64,000 bases of DNA from Lumbricus rubellus. Taxonomy: Eukaryota; Annelida; Clitellata; Crassiclitellata; Lumbricidae. This document shows positions 43,480-55,063 of the stretch, piece after piece (within the stretch, counting starts at the first letter, position 1; every line of letters starts with the position of its first letter). Location of the stretch: positions 26,905,301 through 26,969,300 of the forward strand of contig OX243815.1 of the NCBI GenBank assembly GCA_945859605.1. Direction: 5' to 3'. The position numbers and the translations under genes were made by a program. Below the pieces are notes generated by a model, which was not told the origin of the DNA, ran no database searches, and worked only from the letters and a program-made list of their open reading frames with translations.

Positions 43480-45240
43480 CTGTCGGTGGGGAGATGAGGC
43501 GGTGAGGGAGAGGAGCTGACCACCCATCCTCATATTATGCTAAACCTAAGAAAGTTGAGTTGCTAGCACAGTTTCCTACCCATGGCTGCCTCAAGGCTAA
43601 CCTAAGGGACTGTGATCTGTTAATTGTATCCATGTTGAAGTTCCATAACCTTTTTCTTACCTTTTTTCTGTTTCCTTATAATTATAGCCTACTTCTAAAA
43701 AATTTGGATTGCAGGTGTTATTTTGGTTTTTAAAATCTTTATTAGCAATTATTTTCTTGCCAATACCGGGTGGAGGTAATTAATGTCAATATGTGATTGG
43801 CTCCTACATCAAATGATAATATGCCCAATTTATATGCCCCCCCACAGATGTGCCTCTGTGCAGCATGTAATTGTGATGTAAGTTCTTATTTATATTGGAG
43901 CTCCTCCATGAAAATACTCGTCATAGGTGATACCAGGGTGATGCAATGTATCTAGATGTCTATGGTAATACCGACGTGGCTATCCAAGGTCAAATAGGTC
44001 TTCAACCAATTGTGAAACAGAAGCATAGAAAGTGATTCATGCTGCCAATGCATGGAACCTTCCTGCCAGGATTTGACTACATACAAACCATATGAGTCAT
44101 TGGGACCCATGTTACCGTATGGGACCCCAACACCACCCCCAAATCCAATGGGGGTGTTGTCCCATCCGATACGATACTGTTCCAGAATGAGAGGACGAAC
44201 AGTCGAACATGTTTAAATAACATGATTTCTTAGAGTTCAAGATGTTGGGAAAAGTCGGCTGCCCTACCCCAGGTCCCCCACACTGCACTGCAAACAAAGA
44301 TGAGGATCTCAAGAATAACTATAAAATTCATGAGGTGGATTCGAGCACATCCGTTCAGTCTTGTATTGAGTTTAATAATTAATCATGTCATGGATTTCAT
44401 TGTTGTTTAGTGCTAACGTGTGCGTTTAAAAACGATAATTAGATCCAGAGCACAGGAGGCCTAAAGCCTGTTTTTGCACTAAAGTTGGCGCTTAAGGCAT
44501 AGGCAGCATGTATGCTGATAGATGTACACCATAGGCCTACATTGCCAACTTTTTTATAGAGACTTATTTGGGCATTATGCCCTGCCGGAGTCCTAGTTCG
44601 TTTTGGGTGACTGGATGACACCGTGTCACGGGCCTTTGACTCCTTAGTAATTAGCTATAATAATGCAGTATATGTTATAAGGCATTGTGTGTATAGGCCT
44701 ATAAATCTTTTATAATTATCTATATATTATACAGATGAGAATTGTGGAAAATAACTGGGGTTGGACTTAGAATTGGGGGGCGGGGTGATAAACACTACTA
44801 TGGGGCTGCAAGAAAGGCTGGGGATTGAAATCCCCCCAGTAATTCTCACCCAGTATGTACATAATTATTGTAAGCATTTATATATGTGCTGGTTTCAGAG
44901 CCTTTGGGAGCGGAATCAGCGGATAGAGACTGAACTGTTGTTTAGTAATTCGTCATGGTTTTTCTGAACAGAATGCATGTCGATTTGAAGTATTGATTCA
45001 GGCCTATATTGTATACGTGGGCGTTATAGATGATCGAAGCATTATTTCAGCCAGCTGCCTAGGCCTAGTCCTATAGCAACGTAATGCTTAGATTTTACAC
45101 GTATAGGCTGCATAGCTAAATTATTATTATCTGTCGACCTTCGCATTGCTTACGGAAACACCTGCCGTTGAGTAAGGCCTATAATTATAGGCCTATATTA
45201 TGATTATGTTTATCACCTTTATCGCCTAATACAATAATGC
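43480..45240. other. Spacer, no supported gene
   Basis: Contains poly-C/poly-G patches near 44130-44160 and 44775 but no delimited element and no coding signal. Confidence 0.45.
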
Positions 45241-45257
45241 AACACTCCACTCCAGTC

Positions 45258-45441
45258 TATTCTGTAAGCTTATCGACCTTGAGAAATTTGACTTGGAAGA
45301 AGAAGTTAAGCAGAAGGAGTCCCGCGTGACCGTGTCCATAGGTTTTGACATTATCAGTAAAAAAAAGGTGGCCATGCAGCTGAAGAATATGGTTAGGAAA
45401 AAGAGAGGGGATGGAACTATAGGCTATAGCCAGACGTATAT
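45258..45441 (+). CDS. Possible exon, unidentified
   Basis: After a pyrimidine-rich acceptor-like site (cactccactccag, ending near 45257), one frame is open to a stop at about 45441. It encodes a charged stretch: KLIDLEKFDLEEEVKQKESR, then VTVSIGFDIISKKKVAMQLK. No family is recognised and no partner exons were found. It could be LINE debris or an exon of an unknown gene. Confidence 0.2.
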
Positions 45442-45561
45442 ATAATATTTATGGGACGAGTAAGAGGTTAGGCTACTTAATTAAGAGCGAGCCTTGGACA
45501 GAACTCTGAGGCACCGCAATCCAGTGACCCAGTCAACAGGCTATTATGTCATTGCTAATGC

Positions 45562-45764
45562 TGGGAGTTGACATTCAGAGATTTAGATATCTAGGGGCCT
45601 AGGCTAGCACGTGTGGATCGCAAGCTCCTGCGGAGCGACCTTGGGCAAGTTGCTTACCCATTATTGTCTGTGGGGGGAAGGCAACGGGAAACCACCTCAC
45701 TCATCTCATCCCCAGAGGCATAAAAGCCAATGAACCTGCCTTCGGGCAGAGAACCATCATCATC
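45562..45764 (+). mobile_element. tRNA-derived SINE, family B
   Basis: Shares gctagcacgtgtgg, ctgcggagcgaccttg, gggaaaccacctcactcatc and the tail gggcagagaaccatcatcat with 51481-51748. The head is truncated. Confidence 0.8.
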
Positions 45765-45769
45765 AATTT

Positions 45770-46830
45770 TAAAATATAGGCCTAACTATCTGATAAAGCT
45801 CATGAATTTTTGTAGACAATCATGTTTGTCATTTTGGCGTCACCCATCGAAAGGTGTTTCCCGGTGCAACCGGCATCCCTCACAAATTCACAATCCTTCT
45901 TCGTGACGTCAATGCTTAGATAGGCATGAGCCAAGATGAGCTTATCTTGGCCAGCATATAACATTTTGTAACGATGTATAGCTATGTCAATCAAATCATA
46001 AAAGTGCTAGAAGTGGTGACGTAATGGCTGACTTTCGGTGGCGGCCATTTTTCTTCTTACCAATTGGGTGACGCCATTTTGTTGGCATCGAACGACACTC
46101 GACTGTTGCAAGGCCGTGTATCTTTAGACTTTAGAGAGTGCGATAAATTATGTCGGTCGCTGAAGGTGGTGATGGTCGGTCGGTTGAACGCGTGAAGCGA
46201 TACAAAGAAGGAAGCAGTTGATATCCTTGCGAACAGTAGGCCTATTCGTACCGGTTTCTTAGAAATCAAAAGGGTTGGGGTATTATAGGCTATTTTCAAC
46301 GAAGATAGGCCTACCGCCCGTTTCCGACTCTCGAGGCTAAAACCATAGCGAATGGTATTCTACCGGTGCTATGGAACATGGTGTAACAAATGTAATAAAA
46401 TTGAATAGCAGCAAATAAACGTCCATTTTATATATGCAAAATATATAAACTTTTATATAAGTTTTATATGCATGGCCCAGGACCCTGCTATTATACAGGT
46501 CTGTGTGTAGGCCTTCTTGTTATGGCTTGTACCTATTTAAAAATTGTCGTTGACTAGTTTAAATCGTCGTTCATAATTTTTTTACATCGCATGACAATGC
46601 ATTCTAGGCCATTTCTAAATATTCTTTTGTTTTATAACATCTTCCGTTAAAAGAGTTGTTTGCAAAAGCAGCACATCACCTTTCCTCTACGGATCGACGT
46701 CGCCAATAAAATCAATTTTTTTCTCTCGAGCATATATACAACTTTGTATGGTAAACAAAATACGAATGAAGTGCAGGCCTAATTGGCAGACCCGTAGACT
46801 AGTTCATGCGGTCTGATGATCTCTGATCAG
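45770..46830. other. Spacer, no supported feature
   Basis: No coding motif recognised on either strand. Confidence 0.5.
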
Positions 46831-46842
46831 TAGCCTATAGAT

Positions 46843-47216
46843 CAGCGGTTCCCAACCCGTGGCCTGCGGGCCAAAAGTGGCTCGCGAGGCCTAAAAAATG
46901 GCCCGCCAAGCCTCAAAAATGGCCCTCATCTCTCAAAGAATTAAAAAATATATATGAAAAATTGACAATTTGGACAGGATAGAACATATAATTATTTTCT
47001 ATTAGGACCTACAAATTATTTTATTGTGACATCCATAAATTACAGTACACATTCTATTTTGAATCAATTCTAACAATTTTATATGCTTTTAGACAATTAA
47101 ATTTTAACATTGTGGCCCCCTAAATGCCCTAGTGTTCTTTGACTAAAAAAAGTGGCCCTCGTGCTCTCCAACTTAGAAAAAGTGGCCCTAAAGTCAAAAA
47201 AGGTTGGGAACCACTG
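46843..47216. mobile_element. hAT-type MITE, CAGCGGTTCCCAACC ends
   Basis: Inverted ends cagcggttcccaacc / ggttgggaaccactg with an exact 8-bp target duplication ctatagat (46835-46842 and 47217-47224). The interior repeats gtggccc and aaaaatggcccgc motifs. Ends of this type are well known in nonautonomous hAT elements of animals. Confidence 0.92.
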
Positions 47217-47311
47217 CTATAGATGTACATAATTATGTATGCCCCATAATTCTAGCTTTTGGTTGCGCGAACGTGACCAACGAAACCCGAATAATGAGGA
47301 AGTTCTTGAAT

Positions 47312-47349
47312 GACGAGAGAGAGAGACAGACAGGCAGAGAGAGACAGAC

Positions 47350-47380
<31 letters not shown>

Positions 47381-47449
47381 GAGAGAGAGACAGAGAGAGA
47401 CAGACAGAGAGAGAGAGAGAGAGCGAGAGAGAGACAGACAGACAGACAG

Positions 47450-47529
<80 letters not shown>

Positions 47530-47700
47530 AGGCAGGGAGGCAGGGAGAGACAGACAGGGAGAGACAGACAGACAGACAGAGAAAAAGAGAGAGAAAAAGA
47601 GCTAGACAGACAGCTAGACATACAGAGAAAGAGATAGGCAGACAGACAGAAAGAGACGGACAGAGACACAGACACAGACAAACAGACAGACAGACACAGA
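47312..47700. repeat. (GA)n / (GACA)n low-complexity tract
   Basis: Nearly 400 bp of purine-rich GAGA and GACA units, including about 70 bp of pure GA (47455-47522). The long RERERE and SLSLSL open frames are artefacts. Confidence 0.95.
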
Positions 47701-47719
47701 GTATTAAATTCTGATGGAC

Positions 47720-48595
47720 GCAAACTCAGAACGGACTGAAGCTGCCACGTATAATCTGAATTTCGGGGTCGTATTCCTACATGGAATTGCAATAGTCCAT
47801 GTGAGAACGGAAGAAAGTGAAACAAGGTAACTATATATTATACCTTCAAGGATATGCAGGCCATAGCCCTATTTAGCCAACTCTGACCTGCAGACTGGTG
47901 GAGACATTGCGACGTGCACATGTGCAGTAAATTCACATGCATGGTCAGCCATGGATAGCAAGCAATCCGCTGATGAGTAAAGGTCTTGTCCATTCTCAGC
48001 GACACATGGATGTGGACTGAGGAGGCGTTGTGAGTCCCCAGCCAGGTACAGGTAGGCCTACTTAATGACGACAGAAGCTTTTCTTCAATCTGCAATCGTG
48101 CTGAGTTCCGATCCATAAATATTGTGCTTGAGACGGGGTCGGCTTGACGAGGGGACACACGTACGTCTATAACTCCGTCACGGTAGGCCTATAGGCTACT
48201 CACTATTCGGCATTGACTTTTAAGACGTAGGCCTATAATACGGGCGAATCCGCATTAGGCCTATAAATTAAAATCAGCCAACCTAAATGTATACTGCTTA
48301 CTCACTCACTCTTTATTCAAGCACATGACTATAATAGTCATAGACATTCTGACTCTCGTTGCTTTAAAAAGACCAGAACTATAGGCTAGGCCTAATTTAC
48401 GGGTTCCTAGTGTTTTCATAATAATGACCAACCTTGAGCAGAGTGAACACCGAACCTCACATTTCCGGAGTCGATTACATCGTTGAAGTCAGAAATGAGA
48501 AATAAAAATGTGAAAGACCGTTTCAGTTAGGAGGTGACCTTTAGCCGTTCGAGTCAAAATAAAGGTGGTAGGCACGACGCTTTCATTATTATCGG
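47720..48595. other. Spacer, no supported feature
   Basis: Nothing coding or repetitive recognised. Confidence 0.5.
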
Positions 48596-48906
48596 TACGT
48601 GACGTTTGGGCGCCGCCGTTTGGGCGCCGGCCGTTTGGGCGCCGCCGTTTCGGCGCCGGCTGTTTGGGCGCGACGCCGTTTGGGCGCCGTACGTTTCGGC
48701 GCGGAAGAAGTTATGTAATGAAATAGCACTTAAAACTCTTTATTTGTCCAGGAATTTTTAATTCAGCTATGTTTTGTAATGTGCATTGTTAAATTTAATG
48801 TTAACACATCATGTTACCCAAGGGAATGATTTGATGTTAAATAAAAGCATTCCACAAAGAACTGAATTACTTTCAGAAGTTCAATGTTCGATTTAATGTT
48901 CACAAT

Positions 48907-49011
48907 AGTCTCGGAAGGAGGCTCTTTCGTATGTAATTATATCTACAAACGTCAAGGTTAGGAAGGAGGCTCTTTCGTATGTAATTATATCTACAAACGT
49001 CAAGGTTCTTC
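48907..49011. repeat. 52-bp tandem duplication
   Basis: ggaaggaggctctttcgtat followed by gtaattatatctacaaacgtcaaggtt occurs twice in succession with no visible change. Confidence 0.9.
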
Positions 49012-49664
49012 TTTCGCGCCGCAACGTCCGGCGCCCAAACGGCGTCGCGCCCAAACGGCCGGTGTGGCGTGTAAATATGTCCGGCATGAAATGTTGTCCG
49101 ACTCCGCCCACTTCCGTTGTCAAGACAGTATTTCATGCGGCCTACGTATGAGATATTGTCCGGCATGCAATCGTGTCCGACTCCGCCGTTACATGTATCC
49201 CGCTTGTCGAAGCAGTACTTCGCGAGATATTGTCCGCTTAAAAGGTAATATTATCAATACCACTTGCCAAAAATATTTTTGTTATAAGAGTTGAGAAAAC
49301 AAGGATGTGAACAGTGGAATTATTGTTGAAAAGCACCATGTTTGTAGTTGCCATTGCGATGACCCTATTTCTATTTTTAGATAGAATTTCCCATCGTAGA
49401 ACAGGCCAAGTGGTTATGAGTAGAGGCGTATGTAAATATGGGCAAAATCTTTAAAAGACTTGCAGCCTTCATAAATGCCTCATCTAATATTACTGCTCCA
49501 TATAATTATAGGCTAGTTGTGTTTATCTGAAGTAATCCATCGATTCGGTTTTCTAAATTATAAGCCCCATGCAGCATTAGGCTAATCTTGTTTATATCAA
49601 ATTGGCTCATGGTAGCCTACTCGCACATTTTTATAGCGCTTTATTATTAACATATTTTATCGTA

Positions 49665-49712
49665 CCTTAAAACCCCTCATAATAAACATAATTATTATGA
49701 GGGGTTTTAAGG
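49665..49712. repeat. Perfect 20-bp inverted repeat (hairpin)
   Basis: Arms ccttaaaacccctcataata (49665-49684) and its exact inverse (49693-49712) with an 8-base loop. As RNA it would form a strong stem-loop in either direction. Confidence 0.9.
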
Positions 49713-50325
49713 TTTTCAGAGAACATAATTATTTAGTATGGTTTTTATTTCGATAATTTAAGCAAATTCCCAAAACATCACGGCTTTTGATGTGGTTAGG
49801 GCTACTGCCATGCCCAGATTAGATTAAACTTTACGCCTTCCCTGTGTGGTGGGTATTTGCAAATGCCACGGGGCGTAGACGTCTTCACGGTGTTTTAAGA
49901 AGAACTCACCCGTTCAGGCTTCATCCCTACTGATTTTCCAAGTAGGCCTATTGACGCACTCTGTTCTAGGAGCTTAGGCCTACTGAGGCCCTACTCTGCT
50001 CTTTTCCGCTCTATCCTTTTAAATCCTTTTCAAATTCTTCACTACCTCCTCCCTTCCCATAAGTTGCTTCATACAATGCTCGAGCCTGCCCACCTAATGT
50101 ACACACTAGAGTTGAATCTTATGCCAAGAGCTTTGTTATGAGAATAATGTATGACTTTGCTTAAATGTTTCTATAATTTATTATTGTACAAACTACTATT
50201 CGCTTGCTGGTGGTCTAATGAACAATATTCCTACTTCGACTGACTTACTTACTTACTTACTAGCAGCCTACTTAATGATAGCCATTATGAGCCTACAGTG
50301 CACCTGGGTTAGAACTCTCCAATAC

Positions 50326-50707
50326 GGTTCCACGACAATTTGTCAGCAGACAACTCGTCTAACGGCAACTCGTCTACAGACAGTTGGTATAACGACAACT
50401 GGTCTACACTCTACAGACGACTAGTATTGATGAAATAGAAGCTAGATTTATGACAGAAAAAACTAAATGGTTTTCTAGTTTTAATGGAAGCTGGATTGAT
50501 GATTTTTCATTCATGTATTTCAACATGCATCCAGTTTCTACTTCAGATCTAAAAATACCTTCTATTTCTCGCCCGTTATTTTCATCAATCCAGCCTCCAT
50601 TTCACCTATAAAAGAACTTGCATACAGCTTCCATTTCTTAAAGCGCTGGGTGTCTGTAGACCACTTGTCGTTAGACGAGTTGGCTGCAGACCAGTTGCCG
50701 TGACACC
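50326..50707. mobile_element. Foldback/MULE-like element, GGTKYCACG ends
   Basis: The ends ggttccacgacaattt and the inverse of ggtgtcacggcaactgg pair, continuing through repeated aactcgtctaacg/agacnacttg motifs in both arms. An exact 9-bp direct repeat ctccaatac flanks it (50317-50325 and 50708-50716), the size typical of Mutator-like elements. No coding capacity. Nested in the larger foldback element. Confidence 0.8.
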
Positions 50708-51480
50708 CTCCAATACATATATAAAAATTATTGCTACAAATATTTAGCATGTGTAGGCTGCGTGTAGCAGTTTTAAACAGTTATTTGGCCCCAAGTTTTA
50801 ATCGCCAATGTTTTAAGTTTCAAGTTTTTTTTATTGATCCATCAACGTTGTCCGAAGATAGGCCTGTTGTTTCAATAGAATATTCAATTATGAAAGAAAG
50901 TATGCGGAGAAGCACGTGGCTAGGTAATGAGTGCTTATTGTGGAAGAGTCTTAGTTAATTAAACGCAAATAAATAGTCCGTGTTTCTTTGCTCTATTTCT
51001 CGTGATTATAGTTCCCAATTTTTATGGGACGTTGGAATTATTATCTTTTGTATTTTAGGTCTTTATCGGAAACGCTCTGCGATTACTGTTAATAACAAGT
51101 TCTTAATATAGATGTCGATGTCTATTATTAGATGGACAGGTATGGTTGTGTTGGAATTATTATCTTTGCTATTTTGTGTCTTTCCCGGACAAGATCTCAC
51201 GGTTCTATTAATACTTTTGTTTGACAGTTGCTGTCTGACGTCAGCGGTCACGTTAACCAATGACAGTATGTTTCGGACAATATTTCATGCCCGGACACAA
51301 TTTCATACCACACCGGCGCCGAAACGGCGGCGCCCAAACGTCCTGATCCGCATTATTATAGCGTGACTTTGCGGGGCTACAATTTTCTCGATTAGCTTTG
51401 AAAGAAGTCGTTAATGGGGGTTCGACCCGTTTAGCCCCTTATACGGACGCCAAACTAGCCTAGTTAGCTACACCGGTAAG

Positions 51481-51748
51481 CGAGAGCGGCATACGTCTGT
51501 TGGTTCAACTTGGTTGCAAAGGACTGCGGTTCAAGCCCCGGGCTGGGAGTTTACGTTCAGATATTTAGATATATCGGGCTAGCACGTGTGGGACGCAGGG
51601 GTGCAAGCTGCTGCGGAGCGACCTTGGACAAGTTGCTTACCCATCATTGTCTGTGAGGAAGGCAACGGGAAACCACCTCACTCATCTCATCCCCAGGGGC
51701 GTAAAAGCCAATGAACCTGCCTACGGGCAGAGAACCATCATCATCATG
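51481..51748 (+). mobile_element. tRNA-derived SINE, family B, near full length
   Basis: The tRNA-like head includes ggttcaagccccg (B-box like, about 51530). The body and the tail gggcagagaaccatcatcat match 45562-45764. Confidence 0.8.
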
Positions 51749-51749
51749 C

Positions 51750-52370
51750 ATCATCACGGACGCCTTACAAAAGAGCTATTCCATGAACATGGTCTGCTGT
51801 GAGGTGTGATATATAGTTTGGTATATACCACGGTGGCGGAGTGGTAGTTGGTGTCTGGTAGCCTATAATTCTGTAGTTCTACTTTTTGTCGTTGCTTTGA
51901 AACGGAGTGTTCATAAGTTCCTAAGCTGCATAATGCATATGTTGTGTTTAGCTTTTTCAAATTTTGAATATAAACCAATTATATTTAGGCAACAATGTCC
52001 ACACTTCATTAATCTCTGTTAAATATAAATCGAATCACTGCAAATATAAATAATCGAGGAAGGTCAGGGTCTCCAGTTTTAGTGCGACGCTGTAGGATTA
52101 TGCTCTGTCAGCTACCATCCTCTATTTATTACAGGACTACCAGTATCAATTAAGTATTCCAGACTCAATTTTGGCTGTTATAATTATATTCAAAATTTCA
52201 AATGCATCTAACCCAGTCTGATATCATGTCCTCCACAGCGCTTATAAAACAACGTCAGTTCATAGTTCATGTAAGCGCATAATAAATTAACTGTCCCGTG
52301 CCAAAATACCATAAGTGCACATTGTCATCACTTTGGCATTCAGCCAGGCATAAAACTATAGACGAACGAG
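51750..52370. other. Spacer, no supported feature
   Basis: No coding or repeat signal recognised. Confidence 0.5.
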
Positions 52371-52371
52371 G

Positions 52372-52432
<61 letters not shown>

Positions 52433-52433
52433 G
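52371..52433. repeat. (GACA)n microsatellite
   Basis: About 15 perfect GACA units. Confidence 0.95.
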
Positions 52434-52439
52434 CCGGAT

Positions 52440-53180
52440 AAATAGCACATGCCTTACATTGCCTTAGCATAATGCGAAGTAAGACTACAGCGCGGCTGTA
52501 CGTATGGAGTGCTGATGATGATCATGGCCATCATTAAGCCAGCCGCGCATTGCTCGGATAGTTTCGTAGCAGAAGGAATCAATGAACTGCGGCAGCGGCG
52601 AAAGAGTCTAAGTGTATAGGACTGCAGCCTCGATCGGCTTGCATGGTCGCCTCTGTGTTGTCGGCTATCATCGCTGTCTATTCATACATTAACATATGCC
52701 AGCAATAACAGCAGCAGCACACAGGTAGCCTACATGAAGGGCCTCCTTTTAACCTGAAATAGGCCTATACGCAGGTTTCTATAATAGCGCTTACACAATT
52801 TGGACCAGCAGGCCTACTATTGTACATGCATAGGCCGTGACATGTATCTTCACACCTATTGTGACGCACCTATTGTGAGGCCTAGTATTAGACTAATTAG
52901 AACAATATGCAGAGACAGTGATAGGTTCCAGATATTCTGGGAGTCAATGCTTGCCAGAATGATGACGAAATAAATAATTATAGGGCTACTAAAATCAGAC
53001 TATTACATAACTACTGCAATCCACTGTAGCAAAGGCCAGCCAGATAGTGGAAACCCTGGCTCTTCATAGCGTTAATAAAATAAATTTGAACTTTTGCAAG
53101 TATGTAAGACTTTGTGAGTGGTGTTTGATTATATTACCTTTGGAAATTGCCAACGACTTCGCTGAGCGTCTAGTCGTTTC
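52440..53180. other. Spacer or intron, no supported feature
   Basis: No coding or repeat signal recognised before the candidate exon at 53187. Confidence 0.4.
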
Positions 53181-53186
53181 TTGCAG

Positions 53187-53379
53187 AGCACAAGAGTTCA
53201 ACAACAAAATGTCCCAACAACACAAAGAACAAAGGCAACAGTTGTTGGAAGTTGTCAAGAATCGGAGCAACAAGTTTTCTGAACTAACAAAGACCGGAAT
53301 TATACTGCGATTCAAAATACCTGACATTAATCACGACGCAATGACGGTTTCGTTGACAGTTAGGCCTAAGAACTTATAA
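53187..53379 (+). CDS. Possible terminal exon, unidentified
   Basis: Acceptor-like cgtttcttgcag ends at 53186. The following frame is open to a stop at 53377-53379 and looks protein-like: Gln/Lys-rich helix (NNKMSQQHKEQRQQLLEVVK) then a strand-like end (TGIILRFKIPDINHDAMTVS). The frame is also open upstream to 53047. I do not recognise the family and found no partner exons, so this may be the last exon of a gene or a chance frame. Confidence 0.35.
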
Positions 53380-53734
53380 GAAGTCACGTTGAAATGCATT
53401 TGCAGTTTGAGTTGAATATAGGAATATAAATTATAGACCTACATGCAATATACACTCTAGTTGGTAGGTCTACTTGAATGATTATGACGACTGTAATGTC
53501 AGTTGTGTAGGCCTACTGCTCTCTCGAAACAACTGTTTTTCACTGCCCTAAATCGATGTATTTTTTACAGAATAAAACTCTTATAACCCACGTAGGCCTA
53601 ATGGACTGACGGAAACTTTCATTTCGTTTGGTAAGTAGGTCAGGCCTAGCTAGACCTAATCAGATAATCTGATACCAAATCGGCGAAAAAACATTTGTTA
53701 CAAATCTAACGGTTTCATTTTTATAGACACCCTA

Positions 53735-54331
53735 GTATGTATGTATGTATGTATGTATGTATGTATGTATGTATGTATGTATGTATGTATGTATGTATGT
53801 ATGTATGTATGTATGTATGTATGTATGTATGTATGTATGTATGTATGTATGTATGTATGTATGTATGTATGTATGTATGTATGTATGTATGTATGTATGT
53901 ATGTATGTATGTATGTATGTATGTATGTATGTATGTATGTATGTATGTATGTATGTATGTATGTATGTATGTATGTATGTATGTATGTATGTATGTATGT
54001 ATGTATGTATGTATGTATGTATGTATGTATGTATGTATGTATGTATGTATGTATGTATGTATGTATGTATGTATGTATGTATGTATGTATGTATGTATGT
54101 ATGTATGTATGTATGTATGTATGTATGTATGTATGTATGTATGTATGTATGTATGTATGTATGTATGTATGTATGTATGTATGTATGTATGTATGTATGT
54201 ATGTATGTATGTATGTATGTATGTATGTATGTATGTATGTATGTATGTATGTATGTATGTATGTATGTATGTATGTATGTATGTATGTATGTATGTATGT
54301 ATGTATGTATGTATGTATGTATGTATGTATG
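53735..54331. repeat. Perfect (ATGT)n array, 597 bp
   Basis: About 149 uninterrupted units with no substitution visible on any line. The ~200-residue repeat frames in all three phases of both strands are artefacts. Confidence 0.98.
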
Positions 54332-54604
54332 CATAGCCCATATATTACAAGATATGCTAATGCATATAATATGCATATGCATTATAAGGCTCGATACGCA
54401 TGATTGTGTTTTTTATAGGCTTGTAGCCTCTCTACCTGTGTAGGTATGTGCATAAATATTTATGAATGCGTGTGTACAGCATCTGGGCCGCAAGGCGCAG
54501 AATAATAACTGTTGCCGTATGCGCGCGAGTTCGTGTGTTCGTGTGTTCGTTTGTGTGTGTCGTTGTAGTCGATTACTCATGAGTCATGCCTCACGAATAC
54601 TGTT

Positions 54605-54664
54605 CTAAGCCTCATTGTATTCATCCTCGTCGTCGTCGTCGTTGTCGTCGTCGTCGTCGTTGTA
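54605..54664. repeat. (GTC)n-rich trinucleotide tract
   Basis: tcctcgtcgtcgtcgtcgtt and further GTC units, imperfect. Confidence 0.85.
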
Positions 54665-54722
54665 GGGCTGCCGATGACTAACTCGCTGCTGCGTAACAGC
54701 AGAATGATGACAGTGGGCCGTG

Positions 54723-54733
54723 TGCATGCGCAG
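54723..54733 (+). promoter_or_regulatory. NRF1-like site, possible promoter of the downstream gene
   Basis: tgcatgcgcag resembles the NRF1 core (GCGCAYGCGC) and lies in a locally CpG-rich stretch (54500-54850). A consensus donor GTAAGT at 54994-54999 follows. It could be the promoter and non-coding first exon of the alpha-crystallin gene, whose coding exon has an acceptor at 58452. This is inference only. Confidence 0.25.
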
Positions 54734-55063
54734 TGCAGCGTTACAGCGGTAAAAAATTAGAATAGCCCAGGGATACGAACGTGTAGTTCTATCATCACCG
54801 TGCTTTGCCAACGGACACGGACGGACGGAGGTGGAGACAATGCACAGGAACATTACTAAGACAATGCTTCTTCTTCGTCTTCTGCTGCCATAATTTCATT
54901 ATTATTAAGACGTTTCGGTGGAGACTAATATTAGCCTTTCGCGAAACTCTACGGTACAGTGAATGCAGCGCTGACGTGTTAGTGGTGATACATGTAAGTA
55001 TCAGACCATGATGATATTTTCTCATTGATTCTTTTCTTGCCGTTGTCGCAGCCCGTCCGTGCA

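Larger units (their letters stand above)
48601..51342. mobile_element. Large foldback-like element with cgtttgggcgccg units
   Basis: The left end has six to seven tandem units of cgtttgggcgccg and variants (48601-48705). The inverted unit cggcgcccaaacg occurs at 49020-49060 and again at 51315-51342. Next to it, gtgtggcgtgtaaatatgtccggcatgaaa (49063 onward) is mirrored at 51265-51315. I read this as one element of about 2.7 kb, possibly with a smaller foldback (48601-49062) inside. I found no clear target duplication and no transposase. Confidence 0.5.

Noticed and set aside
47204..47825. Open frames of RERERE or SLSLSL repeats
   Set aside because: Translation of (GA)n/(GACA)n low-complexity DNA.
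53721..54443. Several ~200-residue open frames of CMYV/HTYI repeats (also at 4715-5357, 15659-16228 and 16418-17166)
   Set aside because: They are all phases of (ATGT)n, which contains no stop codon; composition is not protein-like.
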